A DNA stretch of 64,000 nucleotides from Phycisphaerae bacterium. Lineage in GTDB: Bacteria; Planctomycetota; Phycisphaerae; Phycisphaerales; SM1A02. Location: positions 186,001-250,000 of the forward strand of contig PBAY01000051.1 of assembly GCA_002717655.1 (NCBI GenBank). The letters are read 5' to 3'. Positions 1 through 8,837 of this stretch are shown in pieces (position 1 is the stretch's first letter; the number at the start of each line of letters is the position of its first letter). A model generated the notes under the pieces. That model had not been told where the DNA came from. It did not search any database and was given only the letters and a program-made list of their open reading frames with translations. Made by a program: the position numbers and the translations under genes.

Positions 1-263
1 GGAAAGACAGCCCACAGTCCACTGTTGCGACGAACGTAGCTCTCCGTACCAACCGGCAACTTGTACAGGTCATTGAAATCATATGGCTGATTGAGCCCAT
101 ACTGAACCCACCGCAGACTTGTTGACAAGGCACCTCGGTCCGCGACTCGCTGATCAACTGGCTGAAGACCGTCCAGCGGCTCCTGCTGGCCATAAGCCAC
201 CGAACCTGCAGTCAGGAGGGTCACAAGGATGGTGGCGAGATGGATACGGATGATCAAGTTCAT
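1..263 (-). CDS. Secreted protein, N-terminal part only (runs off the window)
   Basis: Reading the reverse strand from the ATG at 263 gives an open frame of 87 codons to the window edge. The first 23 or so residues form a typical Sec signal peptide: MNLIIR, a hydrophobic stretch (HLATILVTLLTAGSVA), then YGQQEP, with a likely cleavage after A-Y-G. The mature part visible (QPVDQRVADRGALSTS, then an aromatic-rich stretch RWVQYGLNQPYDFNDLYK) is not a family I recognise. It is divergent from mobA, with about 80 bp between the two start codons. The protein is probably exported; nothing further can be said from this fragment. Confidence 0.6.
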   Translation of the reverse strand, partial: MNLIIRIHLATILVTLLTAGSVAYGQQEPLDGLQPVDQRVADRGALSTSLRWVQYGLNQPYDFNDLYKLPVGTESYVRRNSGLWAVF

Positions 264-341
264 GGACAGGGAAAGCGTACACTCTGCATCGACCATAATC
301 CTCCGATTCATATCGATTTCAGGGTTGATCACCAAGACACC

Positions 342-956
342 ATGACCAGTTCCCCATTATGGCCCCATACGATCATCATTCTGGCTGGTGGCGAATCACG
401 CCGCATGGGCCAGACCAAGCATGAACTGCAACTTCCTGATGGAAAGACCCTGATGGATGCGGCGGTTCAGTGTGCCACTGAGGTGGGAAGACAGGTGGTC
501 ATCGCCGGGCCGGAACATGTACGACCTGAATTGAAGCATGTGGACGATGACGGCGGTGGACCACTGGCTGGAATCGTGGCGGCTCTGGAACATGGCTTCG
601 ACGATCGTTACATCTTCATGCCTTGTGACATGCCAGCACTGACTCCAGAACTTCTGCTCCGACTTGGTCGAAATCTGGCCTCCCATGATGCGGCGATCTT
701 CCAGAATTCCAATGGTCCGAAACAGGCCCTCCTGCCGCTGGCCCTTCAGGCCAGGACACTGGAACAGGCGAAATCAGCCATGGCAGGGACGCAGCGATCT
801 ATTTACGCATTCTTGGCAAACATTGATTCCATTCATCTGGGAATAACCGATGATGAGCAATCCCAGTTGTTGAACATCAATACGCCGGATCAATGGAAAT
901 GCTTTCTCGGCACGACAGGGAATCGAACAGAACCGCTGGACGATGCAACGAATTGA
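342..956 (+). CDS. mobA: Molybdenum cofactor guanylyltransferase MobA
   Basis: A 204-residue cytoplasmic nucleotidyltransferase that would attach GMP from GTP to molybdopterin to give the guanine dinucleotide form of the cofactor. The N-terminal glycine-rich nucleotide loop LAGGESRRMGQTK is the family signature, and GGPLAGIVAAL and the acidic metal-binding stretch FMPCDMPAL follow in the expected order. The open frame extends upstream to 240, but those extra residues carry no family sequence; I chose the ATG at 342 because the conserved domain begins about 10 residues later. Length fits the family (about 190-210). The molybdopterin oxidoreductase at 2805-4997 is a plausible client. A close relative, MobA-like cytidylyltransferase (MocA), is an alternative. 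Confidence 0.85.
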   Translation: MTSSPLWPHTIIILAGGESRRMGQTKHELQLPDGKTLMDAAVQCATEVGRQVVIAGPEHVRPELKHVDDDGGGPLAGIVAALEHGFDDRYIFMPCDMPALTPELLLRLGRNLASHDAAIFQNSNGPKQALLPLALQARTLEQAKSAMAGTQRSIYAFLANIDSIHLGITDDEQSQLLNINTPDQWKCFLGTTGNRTEPLDDATN

Positions 957-989
957 ACTGCAGACCAGCATGAATGAAGGAGCAATCAG

Positions 990-2804
990 GTGTCTGCCAT
1001 CCACTCTCTTGCCTTGACCGGATCACTTGTTGCCTGCAGCTGCATCTTCAATACCGGATGCGAGCAGACAAGATCATCCAACCACAGCACAGCCATGGAA
1101 CGACAGGTTCACCCCTTTGCCAACGGTGTGCCTACAGGCAGCACTCGAGGCACCATCGATCTTCCTGTCATCGAAGTCGAAGAGGGGCGTGTGGCGTGGA
1201 CATCCTTTGAACCGACCATCATCGATACGAATGCATTTCCGACCGATCTTGAACGAGGCGACCCCTGGACCGGTGAAACCAAGAGACCGGGAACGCTGCT
1301 GCCTCCACACAAACGCGACAAGACACTCAAGCAGGGACCTGTGAACAATCTTCAGGCTGGCGGGCTTCTCGAGGAAGCGCGTGTCGAGTCGCTGTCGCTC
1401 TTTCCTGCAATTCAGCAAGGACCGTGGAACCCGCCGGATCCCTCGCTGGCGATCGGTCCGAATCATGTCGTGGTCACGGTCAACATGGCGGTCGCCTTCT
1501 ACGACAAGGACGGCAACGAACAGTTCTTCGCCAATCTTGATGACACCGGGAATCCGGGTTTCTTCGAGGAGATCGGAGCAGGCGGATTCACCTTCGACCC
1601 GAAATGCTTCTATGACCCATCCATCGAACGGTTCATCATTCTGGCACTGGAGGTCTACAACGATCCTGACGAAGGCTGGATGACGATTGCCATTTCCGAT
1701 GACAATGATCCCAATGGCATCTGGTACAAGTACCGCACCTGGGCTGTCGTGACCAACAACAACAATGAATACTGGCCTGACTACCCCGGACTTGGATTCG
1801 ATGACAATGCCTTCTATGTGACGTCGAATCTCTTTGGGTTCGAAGGCGGCTTCCTTGGCGCGATCTACCGGATCTTCCCGAAGGAAGACATGCTTGATGG
1901 CGGCACGCTGACCGTTGCCGATGTGCTGGACAGCAGCAGTGCTTCCGTTCAGGTCGCCCAATGCATTGATCCACGAGACAGCACGCTGTTTGTCTCCAGA
2001 AACAACAGCACGAGCATGAGACTGCAGACGATTCAGGATCCTCTTGGCAATCCTCAGTTGTTCACAGCGAATGTCTCGGTTCCCCAGTTCCAGAACCCGA
2101 ACAACGATGCTCCGAATCTTGGCGGTGGTGAACTCGATACGCTTGATGGTCGAATCATGAATGTCATGTGGCGGAACAATGGACTCTGGGCAGCCCATGC
2201 CGTTCGTGGAAGCGGCGGTGACACCAAGGCACGCTGGTACAACTTCAATGTTGATGGATTCCCGGGTGGGGGCACGCCGTCCTTGATTCAATCAGGAGAT
2301 GTCGATCTGCCCTCAGGCAACTTCATCTTCTTCCCGGCGATCGCAAGCAATAAATACGGCGATACGGCAATGGTTTTCGCCAAATCCAGTGCACAGGAAT
2401 ATGCCTCGATTCAGGCCACGGCCCGACGCAGCACCGATCCAGCCGGGACCATGGGTACTCCGGTCCAGTTGGCGATTGGCGATGCTGGTACAGAGGGGCG
2501 GTGGGGTGACTACTTCGATATCACGGTCGATCCTGTTGATGATGAAACATTCTGGATGGTTGGCGAATACGCCACGAATTTCAACAACAGCGTCGTCTGG
2601 CAGATCTGGGTAAGCCAACTTGAAGTTTCCTGCCCTGGTGATGTGAACAACGACAATGTCGTCGATGTCGATGACATCCTGCTGATCATCTCCAGCTTCG
2701 GCGGAGGAGGCTTCAGTGGTGATGCCAATGGTGACGGGTTGATCAATGTCAATGACATCCTGATCACCATCAAAGGATGGGGCAATTGCCCCGGCAATCC
2801 CTGA
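990..2804 (+). CDS. Secreted protein with C-terminal dockerin-like domain
   Basis: A 604-residue exported protein of unknown role. The GTG start at 990 is chosen because AAGGAG lies 7 nt upstream. The N-terminus is hydrophobic and contains a possible lipobox (SLVAC, Cys16) and a second cysteine pair further on, so it may be a lipoprotein. The central part has repeated short strand-like units (SLAIGPNHVVVTVNMAV, YDPSIERFIILALE, WPDYPGLGFDDNAFYVTSN) that suggest a beta-propeller-type fold; this is inference. The last 60 residues form a dockerin-like tail with two Ca-loop motifs, GDVNNDNVVDVDDILLI and GDANGDGLINVNDILI, the same tail as four other proteins in this window. It converges on the next gene with no gap (2804/2805). 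Confidence 0.8.
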   Translation: MSAIHSLALTGSLVACSCIFNTGCEQTRSSNHSTAMERQVHPFANGVPTGSTRGTIDLPVIEVEEGRVAWTSFEPTIIDTNAFPTDLERGDPWTGETKRPGTLLPPHKRDKTLKQGPVNNLQAGGLLEEARVESLSLFPAIQQGPWNPPDPSLAIGPNHVVVTVNMAVAFYDKDGNEQFFANLDDTGNPGFFEEIGAGGFTFDPKCFYDPSIERFIILALEVYNDPDEGWMTIAISDDNDPNGIWYKYRTWAVVTNNNNEYWPDYPGLGFDDNAFYVTSNLFGFEGGFLGAIYRIFPKEDMLDGGTLTVADVLDSSSASVQVAQCIDPRDSTLFVSRNNSTSMRLQTIQDPLGNPQLFTANVSVPQFQNPNNDAPNLGGGELDTLDGRIMNVMWRNNGLWAAHAVRGSGGDTKARWYNFNVDGFPGGGTPSLIQSGDVDLPSGNFIFFPAIASNKYGDTAMVFAKSSAQEYASIQATARRSTDPAGTMGTPVQLAIGDAGTEGRWGDYFDITVDPVDDETFWMVGEYATNFNNSVVWQIWVSQLEVSCPGDVNNDNVVDVDDILLIISSFGGGGFSGDANGDGLINVNDILITIKGWGNCPGNP

Positions 2805-4997
2805 TCAGATCAATGTGATGGTGGCTACAACACTCTTGTAGGCAGGCGTACGCGACATCGGATCGACGTTTCTCGGCACCAGAACATTGGCTTCCGGGTA
2901 GTACATGGCCGCATTGCCTGAAGGTACTGGATAAGGACGGGCAAGAACCTCCATGGTTCCGGCTTCAGTCGCCACCTGTACAGCGGCATCCGAGTCGATC
3001 CCCATTCTGGCCATGTCCGATTCATTCATGAGGATCACATCACGTCTGTCCTGACCTCGGTAGAAATCCGAGTTCTCATAGACCACCGTGTTGAACTGAC
3101 CTTCACTTCGAAGCGTCATGATCCGGAGCTGATCGGATCGGATGGACGGTGGAGCCATGGGCTTCAGCGGATGAACCACCGCTCTTCGTGATTCGGTATT
3201 GAAATAAGGCTCGTGAAAGGTTCGACCATCGATCTGGAACTCACGACGCTTGCGATCTTCTTCCTGATCCATGCGCCCAATCGCTTCATAGCCTGGAACA
3301 ACTCTTGCAATCATGCTGCGGATGGCGGAATGATCACGCATCGATCCCAGATCGATCGGGGATTGATTCCCAAGAAGTGCATCCGCGACATCCGCGATGA
3401 TCTCACTCTCTGCTCGCGGGCCCTGAATCCGGTCCTCACCACCATCACTCAATCGAACATAGTTGAACATGCTTTCCTGAGTGGTCGACTGTGGCTCTTC
3501 ATCTCTTGCCAGAACCGGCAGGACAATCGTCTCACGTCCTCTGCCATGAACATGGCCACCATTCATGGTGGTACTGAGATAGACGACCGTATCAATCGAA
3601 GCAAGAGACCGTGAAGCAAACTTCAGATCGGGATTGGATCCCCAGAGATTTCCTCCGAGGCACCAGGCCAGATCAATCTCACCACGCTCAGCAGACTCCA
3701 TGCAGCCAAGCGTGTCCAACCCTTCAGACGTCGGCAAGTTGACGCCAAGATCCGATTCCAGCGCATTGAAAAATGCATCTTTCAATTTCGGCACGACACC
3801 AACGCTGCCGATGCCCTGGACATTGGAGTGACCACGCAAAGGAAGAAGTCCACGTCCAGGCGCACCGAGCATTCCCCGGGATATCGCGAGATTCGCGACA
3901 TGCTGGATGTTCTGTACGCCATTGGCGTGATGCGTCAAGCCCATTGCCCAGCAGAAGATGGTGCTGGAAGATGATGCGTAGAGATCGGCGATCTGATCGA
4001 TCTGTTCTCGTGAGACGCCGCTGCCTTCGACGATCTCATCCCAGTTGATTGATGCAATCACATCAACCAGATCATCCCACCCCTGAGCATGGTGATGAAT
4101 GAAGGGTTGATCCACTGCGCCACGTTCAATGATTGCCTTGGTGATGCCAGTCAGAAGCATCGGATCACCGCCGGCATGAGGCTGTACATAGAGATCTGCG
4201 ATTCGACTGGCACGAAGCATGCTGCGGACATCGCTTGGAATCTTGAACCGCTGCAATCCCACTTCATGAAGCGGATTGATCACGATCACCTTGCCACCGC
4301 GTCGCTTGAGATCCATCAACGATCGCATCAGACGCGGGTGATTCGAGGACGGGTTGGCTCCGATCAGAAAGACAAGATCACAGTGTTCAAGATCCTCCAC
4401 ATCAACTGTGGCCGTACCGGAACCCGTGACACTGGCCAATCCAACACCGGAAGCCTGATGGCAGTAATAGGAACAATTGTTGATGTTGTTCGTGCCCCAG
4501 AGTCTGGCCACCACCTGAAGCAGAAATGAAGCCTCGTTGGATGAACGGCCGCTGAGATAGAAGAAGGAACGGTCAGGCGTCACCTTCTGCATCACTCCGT
4601 TGAGCCGATCCATGGCCTCAGTCCATGAGATGGGCCGATACGAGAGATCCAATGGTCCGGCAATCATCGGCGAAGAGAGTCGACCCAGTCGTTCCAGATC
4701 TCTGGAGTCCATCTGCCGGAGGCGTTCAAAGGTCAGGCTTGAAATCATCTCAGGCGAGATCGGTGGCTGAAGATCGGCCCCCATCGCCTGCACGGATTTC
4801 TTGCAGAACTCTGGAAACCGTCCCTGCTCGTTGACCATCCCGCCAAGTTGACCACCCATGCCCAGTGCACAGGTCTTGCATGCATTTCGACTTCGCAATG
4901 CATGCCACATCCGGCGAATGCCGCCTGTGGCACTCGCCGTCCTGATGGTGTACAGAACGGCGGGCCATCCGCCTCCATGCTTTGGTCGCTTGGCCAT
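2805..4997 (-). CDS. FdhF/YdeP-family molybdopterin oxidoreductase
   Basis: A 730-residue protein of the FdhA/YdeP branch of the DMSO-reductase superfamily: a molybdopterin-dependent oxidoreductase whose natural substrate is usually unknown. The N-terminus has the family's GGGWPAVLYT block and a two-cysteine motif NACKTCALGMGG (Cys40, Cys43), then molybdopterin-domain sequence (SSNEASFLLQVVARLWGTNN, LIGANPSSNHPRLM, GGKVIVINP) and a C-terminal MoCo dinucleotide-binding domain (RSEGQFNTVVYENSDFYRG). I chose the ATG at 4997, nine codons inside the longest frame, because MAKRPKHGGGW is where family sequence begins. Length is close to E. coli YdeP (about 760). No signal peptide, so cytoplasmic. 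MobA lies 2 kb away. No electron-transfer partner subunit is adjacent. Confidence 0.85.
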   Translation of the reverse strand: MAKRPKHGGGWPAVLYTIRTASATGGIRRMWHALRSRNACKTCALGMGGQLGGMVNEQGRFPEFCKKSVQAMGADLQPPISPEMISSLTFERLRQMDSRDLERLGRLSSPMIAGPLDLSYRPISWTEAMDRLNGVMQKVTPDRSFFYLSGRSSNEASFLLQVVARLWGTNNINNCSYYCHQASGVGLASVTGSGTATVDVEDLEHCDLVFLIGANPSSNHPRLMRSLMDLKRRGGKVIVINPLHEVGLQRFKIPSDVRSMLRASRIADLYVQPHAGGDPMLLTGITKAIIERGAVDQPFIHHHAQGWDDLVDVIASINWDEIVEGSGVSREQIDQIADLYASSSSTIFCWAMGLTHHANGVQNIQHVANLAISRGMLGAPGRGLLPLRGHSNVQGIGSVGVVPKLKDAFFNALESDLGVNLPTSEGLDTLGCMESAERGEIDLAWCLGGNLWGSNPDLKFASRSLASIDTVVYLSTTMNGGHVHGRGRETIVLPVLARDEEPQSTTQESMFNYVRLSDGGEDRIQGPRAESEIIADVADALLGNQSPIDLGSMRDHSAIRSMIARVVPGYEAIGRMDQEEDRKRREFQIDGRTFHEPYFNTESRRAVVHPLKPMAPPSIRSDQLRIMTLRSEGQFNTVVYENSDFYRGQDRRDVILMNESDMARMGIDSDAAVQVATEAGTMEVLARPYPVPSGNAAMYYPEANVLVPRNVDPMSRTPAYKSVVATITLI

Positions 4998-5030
4998 GAA
5001 CAACCACACTGTATCGCTTAGCATTGACAG

Positions 5031-6935
5031 ATGCCCAATTCCAGCAATCCAGAGCCGCCAGCACGATCTTCACGGATCACAGGCAGGATCCTCGTGGTGG
5101 AACCAGATGAACTGGTTCGCCGAATGCTGGCGATGAGTCTGCATGAACAGGGCCATGTGGTCCTGACAGCCGAGGACATTCCCACTGCAGAAAGTGAACT
5201 GTCTGATCAAGACTTTGATCTGATCCTGCTGGATACGGATACCGAAGTGGCCAGTCGATACGCACTTCTGGACTGGCTCAAGAGCAATGAGATCCTGACT
5301 CCTGTCATCGTCGCCTCAGCACGAGACAAGACAAGACAGGTGGTACGGGCGTTTGAACGTGGTGCTGCCGACTATCTCACCAAGCCGATCAATCTGTCCG
5401 TGATGTCTGCTCGGGTAGCAGCGGTACTCTCTCTGATGGCAGACCCTGATGGCAACCGATCGCAACTGCGACCACTGGAGGCCTTGCGGAATCTTGATCT
5501 GCCGGCGATCGATGATCAACTGGAGCATGCCGCCAGCGGCGGCGCTTCCATGTTGCTGGCGGTCAACGACATTCTTCGTGATGCACTGGATGCAGAACGA
5601 GCTTCGGTGTTTCGATATGACGCTGACCGTCACGAACTGCTGACCGTGGTTGCGCATGGCGATGGCCAGGATGGTTCACCGCTGATCCGAATGAACGCAG
5701 AAGAGGGATTGGCCGGTGCCTCGCTTCGATTGAATCGCATGCTCAATATTCCCGATGCCTATCAAGATGAGCGATTCAATCAGGAATTCGATCAACAGAC
5801 CGGATTCCGTACTCGATCCGTTCTGTGCTTCCCGCTGCATGATTCGCATGGAGAAACGATTGGTGTCGCTCAGGTCCTGAACCACAGACAGGGTGGGTTC
5901 TCTGTTGAGAGTGAAATCATCGCAAGCCAACTGGCCAGCCGCTGTGCCAATGCACTTGCAATCGCTTTCTTCCAGGAATCAAATGAAGTCAATCTGGCGG
6001 CCACCATCATCGCCGAATCGCCGATTGTTCCTGATGACACCATCGTGGTTTCGCCCGATCCCGTGGGACATCCGGTCATTGTTCCGGATCCCAGTCGGCC
6101 AGAATCCATGATTGATGCGACACTCGGGCGATACCACGTGCAATCGATTCTTGGCTCAGGCATGCAGGGCGTCGTCTTCCAGGCTACAGATGAACTTTTG
6201 GCACGGGATGTCGCAATCAAACTGCTGGGACTTCACTCCGGTCGGACAGATCATGTCCGCAATCAATTCATGCATGAAGCGAGAGTGATGGCTCAACTGG
6301 AGCACAACCATACCGTCTCCATCTATGACGTCGGGGGGTACGAGGGTTCCATGTTTCTCGTCATGGAACTCTGCGACCAGACCACCGGTACGCTGATCAA
6401 CGAAAATTCCGATATCCCTTACCCAAGATGTCTCACCATTATTCGTGACGCCTGCATGGGGCTGAGTGCGGCACACAAGCGAGGCATGATTCATCGTGAC
6501 ATCAAACCAGACAACATCCTGATCACCTCGGATGGCGTCGGCAAGCTCAGTGATTTCGGTCTGGCCATGGCAGCGAATACGACCGACATGTCGGGTGACA
6601 ACAGGATTGTCGGAACACCGCACTACATGAGTCCTGAACAGGCGAGGGCACAATCAGTCGATCATCGGAGTGATATCTACGCGCTGGGCAGCACCTTCTT
6701 TCATCTGGTTACCGGTCAGGCACCATTTGGCAGCTATTCGACCATTCAGGATGTTCTTCGAGCTCACTGTGTAGAGCCCATTCCGGATCCCTGTGAGCTC
6801 CAGCCGGACTTGCCTCGTGATTGCGAGACGGTCATTCGCATCTGTATGGCCAAACAGCCCGCAGATCGATATCAAACCGCTACAGCCCTTCTGGAAGATA
6901 TTCAGGCCCTGCTGGACAGAACCGATCTCGACTGA
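5031..6935 (+). CDS. Receiver-GAF-Ser/Thr protein kinase fusion
   Basis: A 634-residue soluble signalling protein with three modules in order. Residues 19-140 are a two-component receiver: acidic pair Glu24/Asp26, phospho-acceptor Asp68 in LILLDTD, and Lys118 in YLTKPIN. Residues about 165-310 are a GAF-type sensor domain (LLAVNDILRDALDAERASVF ... RSVLCFPLHDSHGETIGVAQ). Residues 366-634 are a Hanks-type kinase with glycine loop LGSGMQGVVF, VAIKLL lysine, catalytic HRDIKPDN, SDFG and GTPHYMSPEQ. There is no membrane segment. It would join His-Asp phosphorelay input to Ser/Thr output. No histidine kinase is nearby. A STAS protein begins 76 bp downstream on the same strand and is a possible substrate. 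The start at 5031 is 33 bp from the divergent start at 4997. Confidence 0.9.
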   Translation: MPNSSNPEPPARSSRITGRILVVEPDELVRRMLAMSLHEQGHVVLTAEDIPTAESELSDQDFDLILLDTDTEVASRYALLDWLKSNEILTPVIVASARDKTRQVVRAFERGAADYLTKPINLSVMSARVAAVLSLMADPDGNRSQLRPLEALRNLDLPAIDDQLEHAASGGASMLLAVNDILRDALDAERASVFRYDADRHELLTVVAHGDGQDGSPLIRMNAEEGLAGASLRLNRMLNIPDAYQDERFNQEFDQQTGFRTRSVLCFPLHDSHGETIGVAQVLNHRQGGFSVESEIIASQLASRCANALAIAFFQESNEVNLAATIIAESPIVPDDTIVVSPDPVGHPVIVPDPSRPESMIDATLGRYHVQSILGSGMQGVVFQATDELLARDVAIKLLGLHSGRTDHVRNQFMHEARVMAQLEHNHTVSIYDVGGYEGSMFLVMELCDQTTGTLINENSDIPYPRCLTIIRDACMGLSAAHKRGMIHRDIKPDNILITSDGVGKLSDFGLAMAANTTDMSGDNRIVGTPHYMSPEQARAQSVDHRSDIYALGSTFFHLVTGQAPFGSYSTIQDVLRAHCVEPIPDPCELQPDLPRDCETVIRICMAKQPADRYQTATALLEDIQALLDRTDLD

Positions 6936-7011
6936 GGGCATGCTTGCAGCTATCCTGTCCAGTTGAGGACGATGATCCTCCAGCCACGCCTAACCACGAG
7001 GGCCTTCAACC

Positions 7012-7401
7012 GTGTCACTACCGACTGGATCCGAATCTTCAGGTACTTCGCTCTTCGTCAACTTCGAAGAGGATGTCAACGTCCTGATCGCACGGCTTGT
7101 CGGACCCAACATCGGGCAGCGTGAAGCCGAGATCATCACCGAGGCCATGACCAAGACACTGGCCCATGCCGTGGATGCCACCGTGATGCACGTCGACATG
7201 ACCGAAGTCACCTTCATGAACAGCATGGGAATTGGCATGCTTGTCGATCTTCGAGGCAAGACCTCCAGCAGAAAGATGAAGTTGATTCTCGGTGGTGTGA
7301 AGCCGGAACTGGAACAGCTTCTGAAGATGGTCCGCCTCGACAAGTTGTTCAAGATCTGTACGACTGATGCTGAACTGGCCAAGGCACTCAAGCGTCGCTG
7401 A
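7012..7401 (+). CDS. STAS-domain protein (anti-sigma factor antagonist type)
   Basis: A 129-residue single-domain STAS protein resembling SpoIIAA/RsbV, which bind and release anti-sigma factors depending on serine phosphorylation. The hallmark strand-turn VDMTEVTFMNSMGIGMLVDL is present; Ser71 in F-M-N-S-M-G-I-G aligns with the phosphorylated serine of SpoIIAA/RsbV (usually F-M-D-S-S/T-G-L-G). The start is a GTG at 7012 with only a weak GAGG upstream. It follows the receiver-GAF-kinase with a 76 bp gap, and no anti-sigma factor or HATPase kinase is present in the window, so the neighbouring Hanks-type kinase may be the partner (inference). The last 14 bp overlap the convergent decarboxylase gene. 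Confidence 0.82.
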   Translation: MSLPTGSESSGTSLFVNFEEDVNVLIARLVGPNIGQREAEIITEAMTKTLAHAVDATVMHVDMTEVTFMNSMGIGMLVDLRGKTSSRKMKLILGGVKPELEQLLKMVRLDKLFKICTTDAELAKALKRR

Positions 7402-8830
7402 ATGACTGAATCAGTTTCCAGGCGGATTCAACATGCGATCGTTGCGTGCGCCATTGCCCAATGCTGAATCGAATCACCAGTCGATCCTTCAGTCTGGCAT
7501 GGCTCAATGACACCTTCCCGCTTGCATTCGCGGCATCAAGAATCGCCTGCGTACGCTCATCACCATCTCGATGAGCAAAGCAGACCAGTGTGACCGGTGC
7601 GGGAGCCAGAATCTCAAAGCATTCGTCTTCTTCGATCCAGGTCACCAGATCACGTGTCAGGGCGGCATGTTCACGAACCATGTTCTGGATCCCAATGACT
7701 CCGTATTGCCGCAGCACGAACCAGAGTTTGAGTGAACGGAATCTGCGCCCGAGTGGAATCTGCCAATCCCGGTAATCGATCACCGCGCCTGAGTTCGTCG
7801 CCTGATTCCTGAGATACTCCGGGAGAATGCTCAGACTTTCGATCAAGGCTGCTCGATCCGCGACCCAGAGGCAATTGCAATCGAAGTTGACCAGCATCCA
7901 CTTGTGTGGATTCATCGTGTAGCTGTCAGCCTCCTGACATCCCGCCTGAATCCAACGGAACTCCTCACAGCAGGCCGCGGTGCCGAACATTGCGGCATCA
8001 ACATGGAACCACAGGCCATAGGCTCGACAGATCTCCAGTATTTCGGGCAGAGGATCAAAGGCCCCGGATGCCGTCGTTCCAATCGTCGCACTGACATAGA
8101 AGGGTTGATGGCCTGCAGCCAGATCCTCCTCGATAGCGGCACGCAGTGCCGCTGGGCACATCGCATACTGATCATCGACTTCGATCAATCGGAGATTGTC
8201 ACGACCGATACCGATGATCCCCGCTGCTTTCTCGATGCTTGAATGAGCTTGATTGGAGGTATAGGCGCGAAGACTGGGGGCATGACCTGACAAACCCTGC
8301 TGGGTTCCTGATGTGGCTCGATCGCGAGCAGCAAGCATGGTGCATACCGCGGCGGAACTTGCCGTATCCTGAATCACACCTCCACCGGTTCCTGTTGAGA
8401 GGAATCGATCGCCGAGTCCCAGAAAATCCGCCAGCCAATCGAGGACCCGTGTTTCCACTTCGGTACACGCTGGACTGGTCGCCCACAACATCCCCTGCAC
8501 ACCAAGGCCGCTGGAAACCACATCTGCCAATATGGAAGTTGGTGATGCATTGGCTGGAAAATAAGCAAACCAATTCGGAGACTGCCAATGCGTCAGACCA
8601 GGCATGATCACACGATCAAGATCTGACAGAATCGACTCGAATGACTCGCCGTTCTCTGGCATCGAAGAAGGAAGCATGCCTGCGATCTCGCCGGGTTGGA
8701 CGATTGAATTCACCGGACGATCCTGAACACCTTCCAGGTAGTCCGCGATCCAGTCGATGATCTGATGACCATGACGACGGAAATCGGCCAGATCCATATG
8801 CGGCACGTTCTGATCGGCAGGATGAGTCAT
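7388..8830 (-). CDS. PLP-dependent aromatic-L-amino-acid-type decarboxylase
   Basis: A 480-residue group II pyridoxal-phosphate decarboxylase. The PLP lysine lies in NPHKWMLVNFDC, preceded by the cofactor-contacting FHVDAAMFGTA and the N-terminal block HWQSPNWFAYFPANAS typical of aromatic amino acid decarboxylases (DOPA, tryptophan, tyrosine). It would release CO2 from an aromatic amino acid to give an amine in the cytoplasm; the exact substrate cannot be read from sequence. The ATG at 8830 (MTHPAD) is chosen over a longer frame that would run into the upstream gene: it lies 7 nt after the stop codon of the M3 peptidase, so the two are very likely one operon, suggesting peptide breakdown feeding amino acid decarboxylation (inference). 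Confidence 0.88.
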   Translation of the reverse strand: MTHPADQNVPHMDLADFRRHGHQIIDWIADYLEGVQDRPVNSIVQPGEIAGMLPSSMPENGESFESILSDLDRVIMPGLTHWQSPNWFAYFPANASPTSILADVVSSGLGVQGMLWATSPACTEVETRVLDWLADFLGLGDRFLSTGTGGGVIQDTASSAAVCTMLAARDRATSGTQQGLSGHAPSLRAYTSNQAHSSIEKAAGIIGIGRDNLRLIEVDDQYAMCPAALRAAIEEDLAAGHQPFYVSATIGTTASGAFDPLPEILEICRAYGLWFHVDAAMFGTAACCEEFRWIQAGCQEADSYTMNPHKWMLVNFDCNCLWVADRAALIESLSILPEYLRNQATNSGAVIDYRDWQIPLGRRFRSLKLWFVLRQYGVIGIQNMVREHAALTRDLVTWIEEDECFEILAPAPVTLVCFAHRDGDERTQAILDAANASGKVSLSHARLKDRLVIRFSIGQWRTQRSHVESAWKLIQSFSDA

Positions 8831-8837
8831 GAAGATC

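Noticed and set aside
1074-2291. Long antisense frame (405 residues) opposite the 990-2804 gene
   Set aside because: It lies fully within a gene with signal peptide, ribosome-binding site and dockerin-like tail; its sequence has no domain and is the usual shadow of a GC-rich third-position gene.
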